A program made the translations under genes and the position numbers. The notes below the pieces were generated by a model. The model was given only the letters and a program-made list of their open reading frames with translations. It ran no database searches and had not been told where the DNA came from. Positions 14,218-19,102 of a stretch of 19,102 bases of DNA are shown piece by piece. The number at the start of each line of letters is the position of its first letter. Position 1 is the first letter of the stretch. The stretch lies in contig CANRBD010000007.1 of NCBI GenBank assembly GCA_947628765.1, positions 1 to 19,102 of the forward strand, in the 5' to 3' direction. This DNA is from an uncultured Bacilli bacterium. Its GTDB lineage: Bacteria; Bacillota_I; Bacilli_A; RF39; UBA660.

Positions 14218-14745
14218 ATGTTGGATTTACCTGGAAGTTTAACGGCTATAAATTTGAGTGGAGCAGGTGTTTCGGCTTTAGGTTGTGTAACAGCTATTGT
14301 AGCCGATAAGACATCTCTTAAGGGAAGTTTTATCGATAAATATGCAAGAGAATTAGCTTCTACATCAGCTTTTGGTGGAATTACTTCTATGATTGGAGCT
14401 ACAACGGTTAATGCTAATTTAGATTTTGAAGGGACTAAAGAATATATTGAGTCTTTATCAAATGAGGAACTCACTATATTAGCAAAGCAATTAGAGACTT
14501 TTAAAGACGGGCAAATTGCTAGTAGTGATTTAGAAAAAGAAATGGCTTTAATTGATGTGGAAAAAGACAAAGGTGTTATTGATAATCAAACTTTAGAGCA
14601 AAAAAAAGAAGAAATTATAACGGCTTATGTGAATGCTTTACCTTTAGATGACTATATAAACCTTAAAGATACATTATTAAAAACTGAAGCGGAAAAGGAA
14701 ATGGAGAATTTAGACAAATCTATACAAAGGGCAAAAAGACATTAA
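14218..14745 (+). CDS. Unrecognised membrane-associated protein, first gene of a two-gene unit
   Basis: ATG 14218 follows AAAGGGGGA at good spacing; an in-frame upstream ATG at 14134 lies before the promoter and is rejected. The 175-residue product is not recognised. It has two moderately hydrophobic, Gly/Ala/Ser/Thr-rich stretches (about residues 8-29, INLSGAGVSALGCVTAIVA, and 50-66, SAFGGITSMIGATTVNA). A long, mostly helical and highly charged region follows (about 69-175), rich in Glu, Asp and Lys and ending in a Lys/Arg-rich tail. The small-residue stretches could be membrane helices packing tightly together or an amphipathic insertion. The strong dedicated promoter suggests substantial expression. 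The 80-residue gene following within about 20 bp shares its terminator, implying that the two products work together. Confidence 0.75.
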   Translation: MLDLPGSLTAINLSGAGVSALGCVTAIVADKTSLKGSFIDKYARELASTSAFGGITSMIGATTVNANLDFEGTKEYIESLSNEELTILAKQLETFKDGQIASSDLEKEMALIDVEKDKGVIDNQTLEQKKEEIITAYVNALPLDDYINLKDTLLKTEAEKEMENLDKSIQRAKRH

Positions 14746-14766
14746 AAGAAAGGCGTGAATATAAAC

Positions 14767-15009
14767 ATGTATTATAGTGATAAATTAGGGATTAAACTTT
14801 ATACTGGGGCAGCTTTAATTATTGTAAGTGCCGCCAGCGCTATTACGCTTATGTGTGCCGGTATAACTTCAGATATAAATGAATTTTCTGCTACTAATTT
14901 GCAAATGCTAGAGCAGCGCCTAAAAGATAATTATGGCCAAAATAGTTTGAATAATTTAGATGTTATCGATGATAATAAGGAATTGCTTAAAGAATTTAAA
15001 AGTAGATAA
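14767..15009 (+). CDS. Unrecognised small single-pass membrane protein, second gene of the unit
   Basis: An 80-residue product if ATG 14767 is used; an in-frame GTG at 14755 would give 84 residues. AGGCGTGA lies 6-13 bases before the ATG, favouring the ATG. The N-terminus (MYYSDKLGIKLY) is followed by one clear membrane helix (about residues 13-34, TGAALIIVSAASAITLMCAG). About 45 polar residues follow (DINEFSATNLQMLEQRLKDNYG and an acidic, Lys-rich end). No family is recognised. It lies about 20 bp after the 175-residue gene and ends directly at a strong terminator. Confidence 0.7.
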   Translation: MYYSDKLGIKLYTGAALIIVSAASAITLMCAGITSDINEFSATNLQMLEQRLKDNYGQNSLNNLDVIDDNKELLKEFKSR

Positions 15010-15036
15010 AATGTGAATTTAAAATTCGCATTTTTT
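15009..15036 (+). terminator. Rho-independent terminator of the two-gene unit
   Basis: AAATGTGAATT (15009-15019) pairs with AATTCGCATTT (15023-15033), an 11-bp stem with one G-U pair and a 3-base loop, followed by a T run to 15036. It starts at the stop codon of the 80-residue gene. Confidence 0.85.
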
Positions 15037-15084
15037 AATGATTGAAAAATTTGACTTTTAAATAAAGGGATATAGTTAGCTATA

Positions 15085-15113
15085 TTGACAAATAGGCATT
15101 TTTACTTTAAAAT
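15085..15113 (+). promoter_or_regulatory. SigA-type promoter of gpsB
   Basis: Perfect TTGACA (15085-15090), a 17-base spacer and TAAAAT (15108-15113), 27 bp before the GTG start. A short dyad, TATAG-TTAG-CTATA (15071-15084), lies immediately upstream of the -35. Confidence 0.75.
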
Positions 15114-15140
15114 GTAATATAAAGAAAGAGGGGATACCAA

Positions 15141-15464
15141 GTGTATCAGGAAAGAATTATTCTGACACCAAAAGAGATTCTGGAAAAAGAATTTAAGATT
15201 GACACTCGTGGTTATAGACCACAAGAAGTTGATAAGTTTTTAGATACTGTTATCAGTGACTATGAAGAAATGTTTGCCCTTATGCGTGAATATGAAAGAG
15301 ATAAAAAAACATTGATCGATGAAAACATGCATCTAAAACAAGAAGTTAGAAACTTACGTACTAAATTAGAGGTGGCTTCTGAAACTAGCGGCAGTAATGT
15401 TAGTAATGTCGACATTTTGAGAAGACTATCTAATTTGGAAAAAATTATATATGGAGATAAATAA
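15141..15464 (+). CDS. gpsB: Cell-cycle protein GpsB (DivIVA-domain)
   Basis: A 107-residue cytoplasmic coiled-coil protein that couples division and elongation peptidoglycan synthesis by binding penicillin-binding proteins. The start is GTG 15141 behind AGAGGGGA. The N-terminal DivIVA/GpsB domain carries LTPKEILEKEFKIDTRGYRP and EVDKFLDTVISDYE, with the Arg-Gly-Tyr membrane-binding loop. The coiled coil spans about residues 40-80, and the short C-terminal domain ends VDILRRLSNLEKIIYG, the small helical trimerisation motif. Length fits GpsB (about 98 in B. subtilis), not full DivIVA. The RNase P RNA gene follows directly, as it does in B. subtilis (gpsB-rnpB). Confidence 0.93.
   Translation: MYQERIILTPKEILEKEFKIDTRGYRPQEVDKFLDTVISDYEEMFALMREYERDKKTLIDENMHLKQEVRNLRTKLEVASETSGSNVSNVDILRRLSNLEKIIYGDK
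15435..15463 (+). promoter_or_regulatory. Candidate internal promoter for rnpB
   Basis: TTGGAA (15435-15440), a 17-base spacer and TAAATA (15458-15463), located in the last codons of gpsB. It would start transcription near 15470. The match is modest; processing of a gpsB-rnpB transcript is an alternative. Confidence 0.3.
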
Positions 15465-15812
15465 TATTTTGACAAACGCTGCATTCTTTGTAATGTAGAG
15501 GAAAGTCCATACTTGCACAACCTGTGATGGTTGTAGTGATTGTGCATAGGGAAAAAATAACCTATGGCAGATTTAATCTGACGACGTCTGATGACCTAAG
15601 GTTCGCTATGGTCTAGGACATAAAGTGCCGCAGTGACGATTCTTTTAGAAATGAAAGAGTGAAACGTGGTAAACTCCGCAAGCAAGAAACCCAAATTATG
15701 GTCGGGGAACCTAATAAAAGAGAAAAGAATCTTTTATGGGACTGGGAAACCAGTAGATAGATGTTTGTCGCCTAGTAATAGGTACAGAATATGGCTTATA
15801 AAATATTATTTT
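15465..15812 (+). ncRNA. rnpB: RNase P RNA, bacterial type B
   Basis: This is the catalytic RNA that removes tRNA 5' leaders. GAGGAAAGTCC (15498-15508) is the conserved 5' core. The run from about 15670 (GTAAACTCCGCAAGCAAGAAAC, then CCAAATTATGGTCGGGGAACC) matches the B. subtilis type B catalytic core closely. ACAGAATATGGCTTA (15784-15798) is the conserved 3' core. Helix P1 is formed by AATAATATTTT (15460-15470) and AAAATATTATT (15800-15810), so the 5' strand of P1 overlaps the gpsB stop codon. Ends are given to within a few bases. No dedicated terminator is visible before the next gene, whose ribosome site begins about 15816. This is the only stretch longer than 300 bp without a protein gene. 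Confidence 0.95.
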
Positions 15813-15829
15813 AATAAGGAAGGTAACAT

Positions 15830-16294
15830 ATGAAAGAAATAGGACAGCAACTTAAATCTGCTCGTGAAAATATGGGCGTGTCGATTGAGGAAGTGGCTGA
15901 AGACTTGAAAGTGAAACCAACTCAAGTTGAAAATATTGAAGCTGGTAATTCCAATGCTTTCGATGATGTTTTTAATTTAAAATATTTCATTCGCGATTAT
16001 GCCAAATATTTAGGTTTAAACAAAGAAGATTTAGTTGATGAATTTAATGAGTTTTTATTTGATTATACTTCGCGATTATCACTAGATGATATTAAGGCGG
16101 CTACTAAAAATAAAAAAGAACATGGTATTAAATCACCATATACTGCTAAAAAACGTTCAAAATTTCCGTGGATAGCAGTTGTAGTATACGGCTTTATTAT
16201 TATTTTAATTAGTGCTATTGTGTATTTTGTTTTAAATATAAACATTAATGATGATAATTTTGAAGAAGGTACAGTAGTATCTGATAGTAAATAG
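15830..16294 (+). CDS. RodZ-like helix-turn-helix membrane protein (YmfM-like, short)
   Basis: A 154-residue protein with an N-terminal XRE-type helix-turn-helix domain (residues about 4-70: IGQQLKSARENMGVSIEEVA, LKVKPTQVENIEAGN, then YFIRDYAKYLGLNKEDLVDEF). A basic juxtamembrane stretch (AKKRSK) precedes one transmembrane helix (about 114-137). Only about 17 acidic residues remain outside, so the extracellular domain of full RodZ is absent. RodZ-type proteins link MreB to the elongation machinery and set cell width; B. subtilis YmfM sits upstream of pgsA, as here. The ribosome site AAGGAAGG lies just after rnpB. The pgsA start is 8 bp after its stop. It is a confident RodZ-family member, but the shortened form could have altered function. 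Confidence 0.85.
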   Translation: MKEIGQQLKSARENMGVSIEEVAEDLKVKPTQVENIEAGNSNAFDDVFNLKYFIRDYAKYLGLNKEDLVDEFNEFLFDYTSRLSLDDIKAATKNKKEHGIKSPYTAKKRSKFPWIAVVVYGFIIILISAIVYFVLNININDDNFEEGTVVSDSK

Positions 16295-16302
16295 GAGGAT
16301 TT

Positions 16303-16905
16303 ATGAATACACCTAATAAATTAACGATGCTTAGAATTTTTTTAACCATTGCCATCATTTGTATTTTACTTTTTCCATTTTCAGCGATGGGAATAAATGT
16401 CACACAGATATTTATAAATGAAACACTAGTTATCGATATTCGTTACCTAATTGCTGGAGGTTTATTTGTTATCGCTTCGCTTACTGATTGTATTGATGGG
16501 TATATTGCTCGTAAATATAATATGATTACTGACTTTGGAAAAATGATGGATGCGATTGCCGATAAAGTTTTAGTAAATGCTGTACTTATTATCTTATGTG
16601 CACAAGGCTTTATTCATCCAATTATCCCAGTTGTTATTATTTTAAGAGATACCGTTGTCGATTCTATTAAAATGATAGCTGGTAGTAAAGGTAATGTGGT
16701 GGCTGCTAGTATGCTAGGTAAGGCTAAAACGGTAGTTATGATGATTGGTCTTTCTCTTACTTTATTTTATAATTTACCATTTGAACTTTGGAATTTAAGA
16801 ATTGCTGATTTCTTACTTATCTTAGCGGCAATCCTTTCAATTATTTCTGGAATTCAATATTATATGGTTAATAAAAAATTTGTGTTTGAAGATGGCAAAA
16901 TATAA
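16303..16905 (+). CDS. pgsA: CDP-diacylglycerol-glycerol-3-phosphate 3-phosphatidyltransferase
   Basis: A 200-residue integral membrane enzyme making phosphatidylglycerophosphate, the first step to phosphatidylglycerol. The CDP-alcohol phosphotransferase motif D-x2-D-G-x2-A-R-x8-G-x3-D-x3-D is complete: Asp62, Asp65-Gly66, Ala69-Arg70, Gly79, Asp83 and Asp87. NTPNKLTMLRI at the N-terminus is typical of PgsA. Several hydrophobic helices follow (about 91-110, 135-155, 165-190). The ribosome site is AGGAGGA. The order rodZ/ymfM-pgsA-recA is that of B. subtilis, except that cinA is not between pgsA and recA. Confidence 0.95.
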   Translation: MNTPNKLTMLRIFLTIAIICILLFPFSAMGINVTQIFINETLVIDIRYLIAGGLFVIASLTDCIDGYIARKYNMITDFGKMMDAIADKVLVNAVLIILCAQGFIHPIIPVVIILRDTVVDSIKMIAGSKGNVVAASMLGKAKTVVMMIGLSLTLFYNLPFELWNLRIADFLLILAAILSIISGIQYYMVNKKFVFEDGKI

Positions 16906-16917
16906 GTCATCTTTTTT
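16889..16917 (+). terminator. Rho-independent terminator of rodZ-pgsA
   Basis: AAGATG (16889-16894) pairs with CATCTT (16908-16913), extended by a G-U pair, followed by a T run to 16917. The 5' arm is within the last codons of pgsA. The stem is short, so the terminator may be leaky. Confidence 0.6.
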
Positions 16918-16974
16918 CTTTATAAAAAATGGTGTAATTTGACATAGTTTGCTATAAAAACAAAGCGAAGCTAG

Positions 16975-17004
16975 TTGACAGCGTGGGGGGGGTGGGAGTA
17001 TAAT
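16975..17004 (+). promoter_or_regulatory. Promoter of the surface protein gene with poly-G spacer
   Basis: Perfect TTGACA (16975-16980) and perfect TATAAT (16999-17004) are separated by 18 bases made almost entirely of G (GCGTGGGGGGGGTGGGAG), including an uninterrupted run of eight G (16985-16992). The 18-base spacing is one longer than the optimum, so loss of one G would give the ideal 17. The predicted leader is about 65 bases long. Confidence 0.8.
16985..16992 (+). repeat. Homopolymeric tract of eight G
   Basis: Eight consecutive G in DNA that is otherwise strongly AT-rich. It is the only such run noticed in the window, and it falls inside a promoter spacer. Confidence 0.95.
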
Positions 17005-17062
17005 GGTGATAAGTATATAAAGGGAAATATAGTGCTAATTTCTTATTGTATACCATAAATAT

Positions 17063-17070
17063 AAAGGAGG
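17063..17070 (+). promoter_or_regulatory. Ribosome binding site deciding the start of the surface protein
   Basis: AAAGGAGG ends directly against the ATG at 17071, leaving no spacing. The next in-frame ATG at 17077 has the ideal 6-base gap and is taken as the true start. Confidence 0.8.
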
Positions 17071-17076
17071 ATGAAA

Positions 17077-17826
17077 ATGAAGAAATTTTTATTCGGAGCT
17101 ATTGCTTTAGTTGCTGGATGCACATTTGTTAGTAATGTTTCTGCTGCGCCAGTTACATGGGAAAATCAACCACAAGATGCAAAATATGCATTAGTAGGTA
17201 ATATTACTAATGATGATTCATTAAAAACACCGGGATCAGTAAGAGTTACATACAGTGGTGAAAAAACAAATAATGTTACCGTTACTTATAGCGCTGCTGA
17301 TTTAAAGGAAGTAGAGGGTGATAATACAAGACCTGCAGGTTATGCTTGGTTAGGACTTAGATTCACTGTTCCTACAGATACTGCTAAATATTCATTAAAC
17401 GATGCTGGGGATACTTTACTTAGCGGAAATGATTCTTATAATGCGACAGGTCATTATATTGATGAATATGTTGGTGTTGACTTTGCTAAATTAAAAGCTG
17501 CAGTTGAAGCTGGTAAAGATGTTACTTATACTTTAACTTATACTTGGAAAAAAGCAGATGACGAAGCTATTTCTACGCAAACATTTACGATTAACATTGT
17601 TCCAGAAGGTATTACTTTAGAAAATATAAAAGGTGAAAATGTTTGGAATACAGAAATTGCTGAACAAATTAAAGCTGAAGCTAACAAAGAAGCTACTAAA
17701 GATGACAACGCTTTAGATAACGTTCCAAAAACTGGTTCAAGCCTTCCAATCGCACTAATTGGTTTATTAGGCTTAGCTACTTTAACTGGAGCTTATTCAT
17801 TAAAATTAGCTTACAATAGGAAATAG
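17077..17826 (+). CDS. Cell-surface protein with signal peptide and LPXTG-type (VPKTG) sorting signal
   Basis: A 249-residue secreted protein from ATG 17077. The N-terminus is a signal peptide (KKFLFGAIALVAGC...VSNVSA, cleavage expected near residue 23). The h-region also contains VAGC with Cys15, which fits a lipobox. The mature part (about 25-205) is beta-rich, with Thr/Tyr/Val strands (VRVTYSGE, VTVTYSAADL, VTYTLTYTWKK, QTFTINIVPEGITL). It has no recognised domain and no internal repeat. The C-terminus is a sortase substrate signal: NVPKTGSS, a hydrophobic segment (LPIALIGLLGLATLTGAY) and the tail KLAYNRK; Val replaces the usual Leu of LPXTG. The gene stands alone between pgsA and recA, with its own poly-G promoter and a strong terminator. 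Its function is probably structural or adhesive, which is inferred. Confidence 0.85.
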   Translation: MKKFLFGAIALVAGCTFVSNVSAAPVTWENQPQDAKYALVGNITNDDSLKTPGSVRVTYSGEKTNNVTVTYSAADLKEVEGDNTRPAGYAWLGLRFTVPTDTAKYSLNDAGDTLLSGNDSYNATGHYIDEYVGVDFAKLKAAVEAGKDVTYTLTYTWKKADDEAISTQTFTINIVPEGITLENIKGENVWNTEIAEQIKAEANKEATKDDNALDNVPKTGSSLPIALIGLLGLATLTGAYSLKLAYNRK

Positions 17827-17837
17827 TATAATTAAGA

Positions 17838-17871
17838 AAAACTCTAAAGAAAATTAACTTTAGAGTTTTTT
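17838..17871 (+). terminator. Rho-independent terminator of the surface protein gene
   Basis: AAAACTCTAAAG (17838-17849) pairs perfectly with CTTTAGAGTTTT (17858-17869), a 12-bp stem with an 8-base loop, running into T residues. It is one of the strongest terminators in the window. Confidence 0.9.
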
Positions 17872-17897
17872 GTTTGGAAAAACGAAAATGTAAATTT

Positions 17898-17911
17898 AAA
17901 ACAAATGTTCG
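17898..17911 (+). promoter_or_regulatory. Possible LexA (SOS) box upstream of recA
   Basis: AAAAC-AAAT-GTTCG matches the Firmicutes SOS consensus CGAAC-N4-GTTCG fully in the right half and at three of five bases in the left half. It lies 9 bp before the recA -35 element. SOS control of recA is the norm, but the half-degenerate site keeps this uncertain. Confidence 0.4.
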
Positions 17912-17920
17912 CAAAAAGTA

Positions 17921-17949
17921 TTGACATTCTATTTTTAATAAGTTACAAT
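17921..17949 (+). promoter_or_regulatory. SigA-type promoter of recA
   Basis: Perfect TTGACA (17921-17926), a 17-base spacer and TACAAT (17944-17949), 37 bp before the recA ATG. Confidence 0.85.
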
Positions 17950-17986
17950 GGTATTGTAGGAATTAGAAAAATAAGGAGGAATATAC

Positions 17987-19003
17987 ATGGCAAATAAAAC
18001 AGCCGAAACAGATCAAAATTTAAAAAATGTTTTAGCCGATATCGAAAAACAATTTGGTAAAGGTTCAATTATGCGCTTAGGTGATGATGAAAAAAGAGAA
18101 ATTGACGTTATCCCAAGTGGGAGCATCGCTTTAGATATTGCTTTAGGCATTGGTGGATATCCAAAGGGCCGTATTATCGAAATCTATGGACCTGAATCAA
18201 GTGGTAAAACCACATTTGCTTTGCACGCTATTGCTGAAGCTCAAAAATTAGGTGGTAAAGTAGCTTTTATCGATGCTGAAAACTCATTAGATCCACAATA
18301 TGCTGAAAGATTAGGTGTTAATATAAGCGACCTTTTACTTTCGCAGCCAGATAATGGAGAACAAGCTTTAGAAATTACTGAAGCTTTAGTTAGAAGTGGG
18401 GCTATTAGTGTTATTGTTATCGATTCTGTAGCTGCTTTAGTTCCACAAGCGGAAATTGAAGGAGAAATGGGTGATTCTCACGTTGGACTTCAAGCTAGAC
18501 TTATGAGTCAAGCTTTAAGAAAACTCGCCGGAATCATCAATAAAACGGGAACTGTGGCGATATTTATCAATCAGTTACGTGAAAAAGTTGGCGTCATGTT
18601 TGGAAATCCCGAAGTGACTCCAGGCGGAAGAGCTTTAAAATTCTATTCATCAATTAGATTAGAAATTAGACGAAGTGAGCAGATAAAATTAGGCACAGAT
18701 ATTGTCGGTAATAAAACAACCGTTAAAGTAGTTAAAAATAAAATGGCTCCACCATTTAAAACTTGTGCCGTTGATATTATGTATGGTACAGGTATTTCTA
18801 CCGAAGGCGAACTTGTGGATTTAGGTGCTGAAGCTAATATTTTAGAAAAATCAGGAGCATGGTATGCTTATAAAGGTGAAAAGATTGGCCAAGGTAAGGA
18901 AAATGTAAAAGAATATTTTGTTTCCAATCCAAAAATCAGAGATGAAGTATTAAAACAAGTCCGTGATTTCTATAATATTAATAAGCAAACAGATAAAAAA
19001 TAA
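17987..19003 (+). CDS. recA: Recombinase A
   Basis: A 338-residue RecA, the ATP-dependent strand-exchange protein that also triggers LexA self-cleavage. Walker A GPESSGKT is at residues 68-75, with VIVIDSVAALVP as Walker B. The L1/L2 DNA-binding loop regions are present (EGEMGDSHVGLQARLMSQALRK; INQLREKVGVMFGNPEVTPGGRALKFY). GRIIEIYG and KNKMAPPF also follow the family. The C-terminal domain is compact, ending NINKQTDKK with a short tail, so the length is slightly below B. subtilis RecA (348). The ribosome site is AAGGAGGA. It is a monocistronic unit between two terminators. Confidence 0.98.
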   Translation: MANKTAETDQNLKNVLADIEKQFGKGSIMRLGDDEKREIDVIPSGSIALDIALGIGGYPKGRIIEIYGPESSGKTTFALHAIAEAQKLGGKVAFIDAENSLDPQYAERLGVNISDLLLSQPDNGEQALEITEALVRSGAISVIVIDSVAALVPQAEIEGEMGDSHVGLQARLMSQALRKLAGIINKTGTVAIFINQLREKVGVMFGNPEVTPGGRALKFYSSIRLEIRRSEQIKLGTDIVGNKTTVKVVKNKMAPPFKTCAVDIMYGTGISTEGELVDLGAEANILEKSGAWYAYKGEKIGQGKENVKEYFVSNPKIRDEVLKQVRDFYNINKQTDKK

Positions 19004-19024
19004 GTGACTAAAAAGTCACTTTTT
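19002..19024 (+). terminator. Rho-independent terminator of recA
   Basis: AAGTGACT (19002-19009) pairs with AGTCACTT (19014-19021), an 8-bp stem with an AAAA loop followed by T residues. It begins at the recA stop codon. Confidence 0.85.
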
Positions 19025-19098
19025 CTTATAAATTAAAAAGTCAAGTGCAACAAAAGAATAATCAAATATAATTCACTTTTTCTTGGATCTTATAAATT
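19017..19098 (+). repeat. Imperfect direct duplication after recA
   Basis: CACTTTTTCTT (19017-19027), followed by ATAAATT, recurs at 19074-19098 as CACTTTTTCTT, a 7-base insertion (GGATCTT), then ATAAATT. The stretch between the copies includes AAAAAGTCAAGTGCAACAAAA. No gene is seen in 19025-19102. Confidence 0.6.
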
Positions 19099-19102
19099 TT
19101 GT

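Noticed and set aside
14214..14570. Minus-strand frame opposite the 175-residue gene
   Set aside because: It is a shadow of the plus-strand gene, with no promoter or ribosome site, while the plus strand has both.
15071..15084. TATAG-TTAG-CTATA dyad as an operator for gpsB
   Set aside because: The arms are only five bases in AT-rich DNA, so chance is likely; noted only beside the promoter.
15260..15547. Minus-strand frame across gpsB and the start of rnpB
   Set aside because: It overlaps a confident gene and a conserved structural RNA, has no ribosome site, and encodes a low-complexity Ser/Leu-rich product.
16939..16958. First TTGACA upstream of the surface protein gene, with TATAAA after it
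   Set aside because: The spacing is only 8 bases and no -10-like sequence lies 16-18 bases away; the second TTGACA with TATAAT is far better.

Overview
The window is AT-rich Firmicutes chromosome using the standard bacterial code: TGA ends genes such as the ysxE-like and hemW genes, and TGG encodes Trp. Gene order closely follows fragments of the Bacillus subtilis chromosome (spoVID-ysxE-valS, lepA-hemW, gpsB-rnpB, rodZ/ymfM-pgsA-recA). Spore-coat-type genes, a type B RNase P RNA, a valine T-box and a sortase-type surface protein point to a low-GC Bacilli or Erysipelotrichia-like lineage, possibly an uncultured gut one. That placement is inference.

Layout. Bases 1-392 hold the 3' end of a polysaccharide-deacetylase-like gene that appears to have lost its metal and catalytic histidines. 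Bases 439-1936 carry a short SpoVID-like protein (SPOCS-like plus LysM) overlapping a YsxE/CotS-family kinase-fold protein. A small membrane-protein gene lies on the minus strand at 1917-2093. A pilin-like LamG protein with its own promoter follows (2222-3178). A valine T-box leader (about 3214-3443) then controls an HD-domain hydrolase gene overlapping valS (3460-6706). Two prepilin-like genes follow (6795-7730), ending at a strong terminator.

The middle is mostly housekeeping: lepA-hemW (7842-10714), then thyA-folA-tmk (10759-12845), a compact dTMP/folate operon. Next come a small glycerophosphodiester phosphodiesterase (12995-13621) and a convergent UPF0316 membrane protein (13605-14102, minus). 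A two-gene unit of unrecognised small membrane proteins (14218-15009) has its own strong promoter and terminator.

The right part holds gpsB (15141-15464) running directly into rnpB (about 15465-15812), then a short RodZ-like protein and pgsA (15830-16905). A VPKTG-anchored surface protein (17077-17826) is driven by a promoter whose spacer contains a run of eight G. recA (17987-19003) follows, with a strong promoter and a possible SOS box.

The most interesting points are the poly-G promoter spacer of the surface protein (a phase-variation candidate), three pilin-like proteins that all carry Gly5 before a hydrophobic segment, the unrecognised membrane-protein bicistron, and the apparently inactivated enzymes at the spore-coat locus. 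No complete mobile element, CRISPR array or tRNA was seen.
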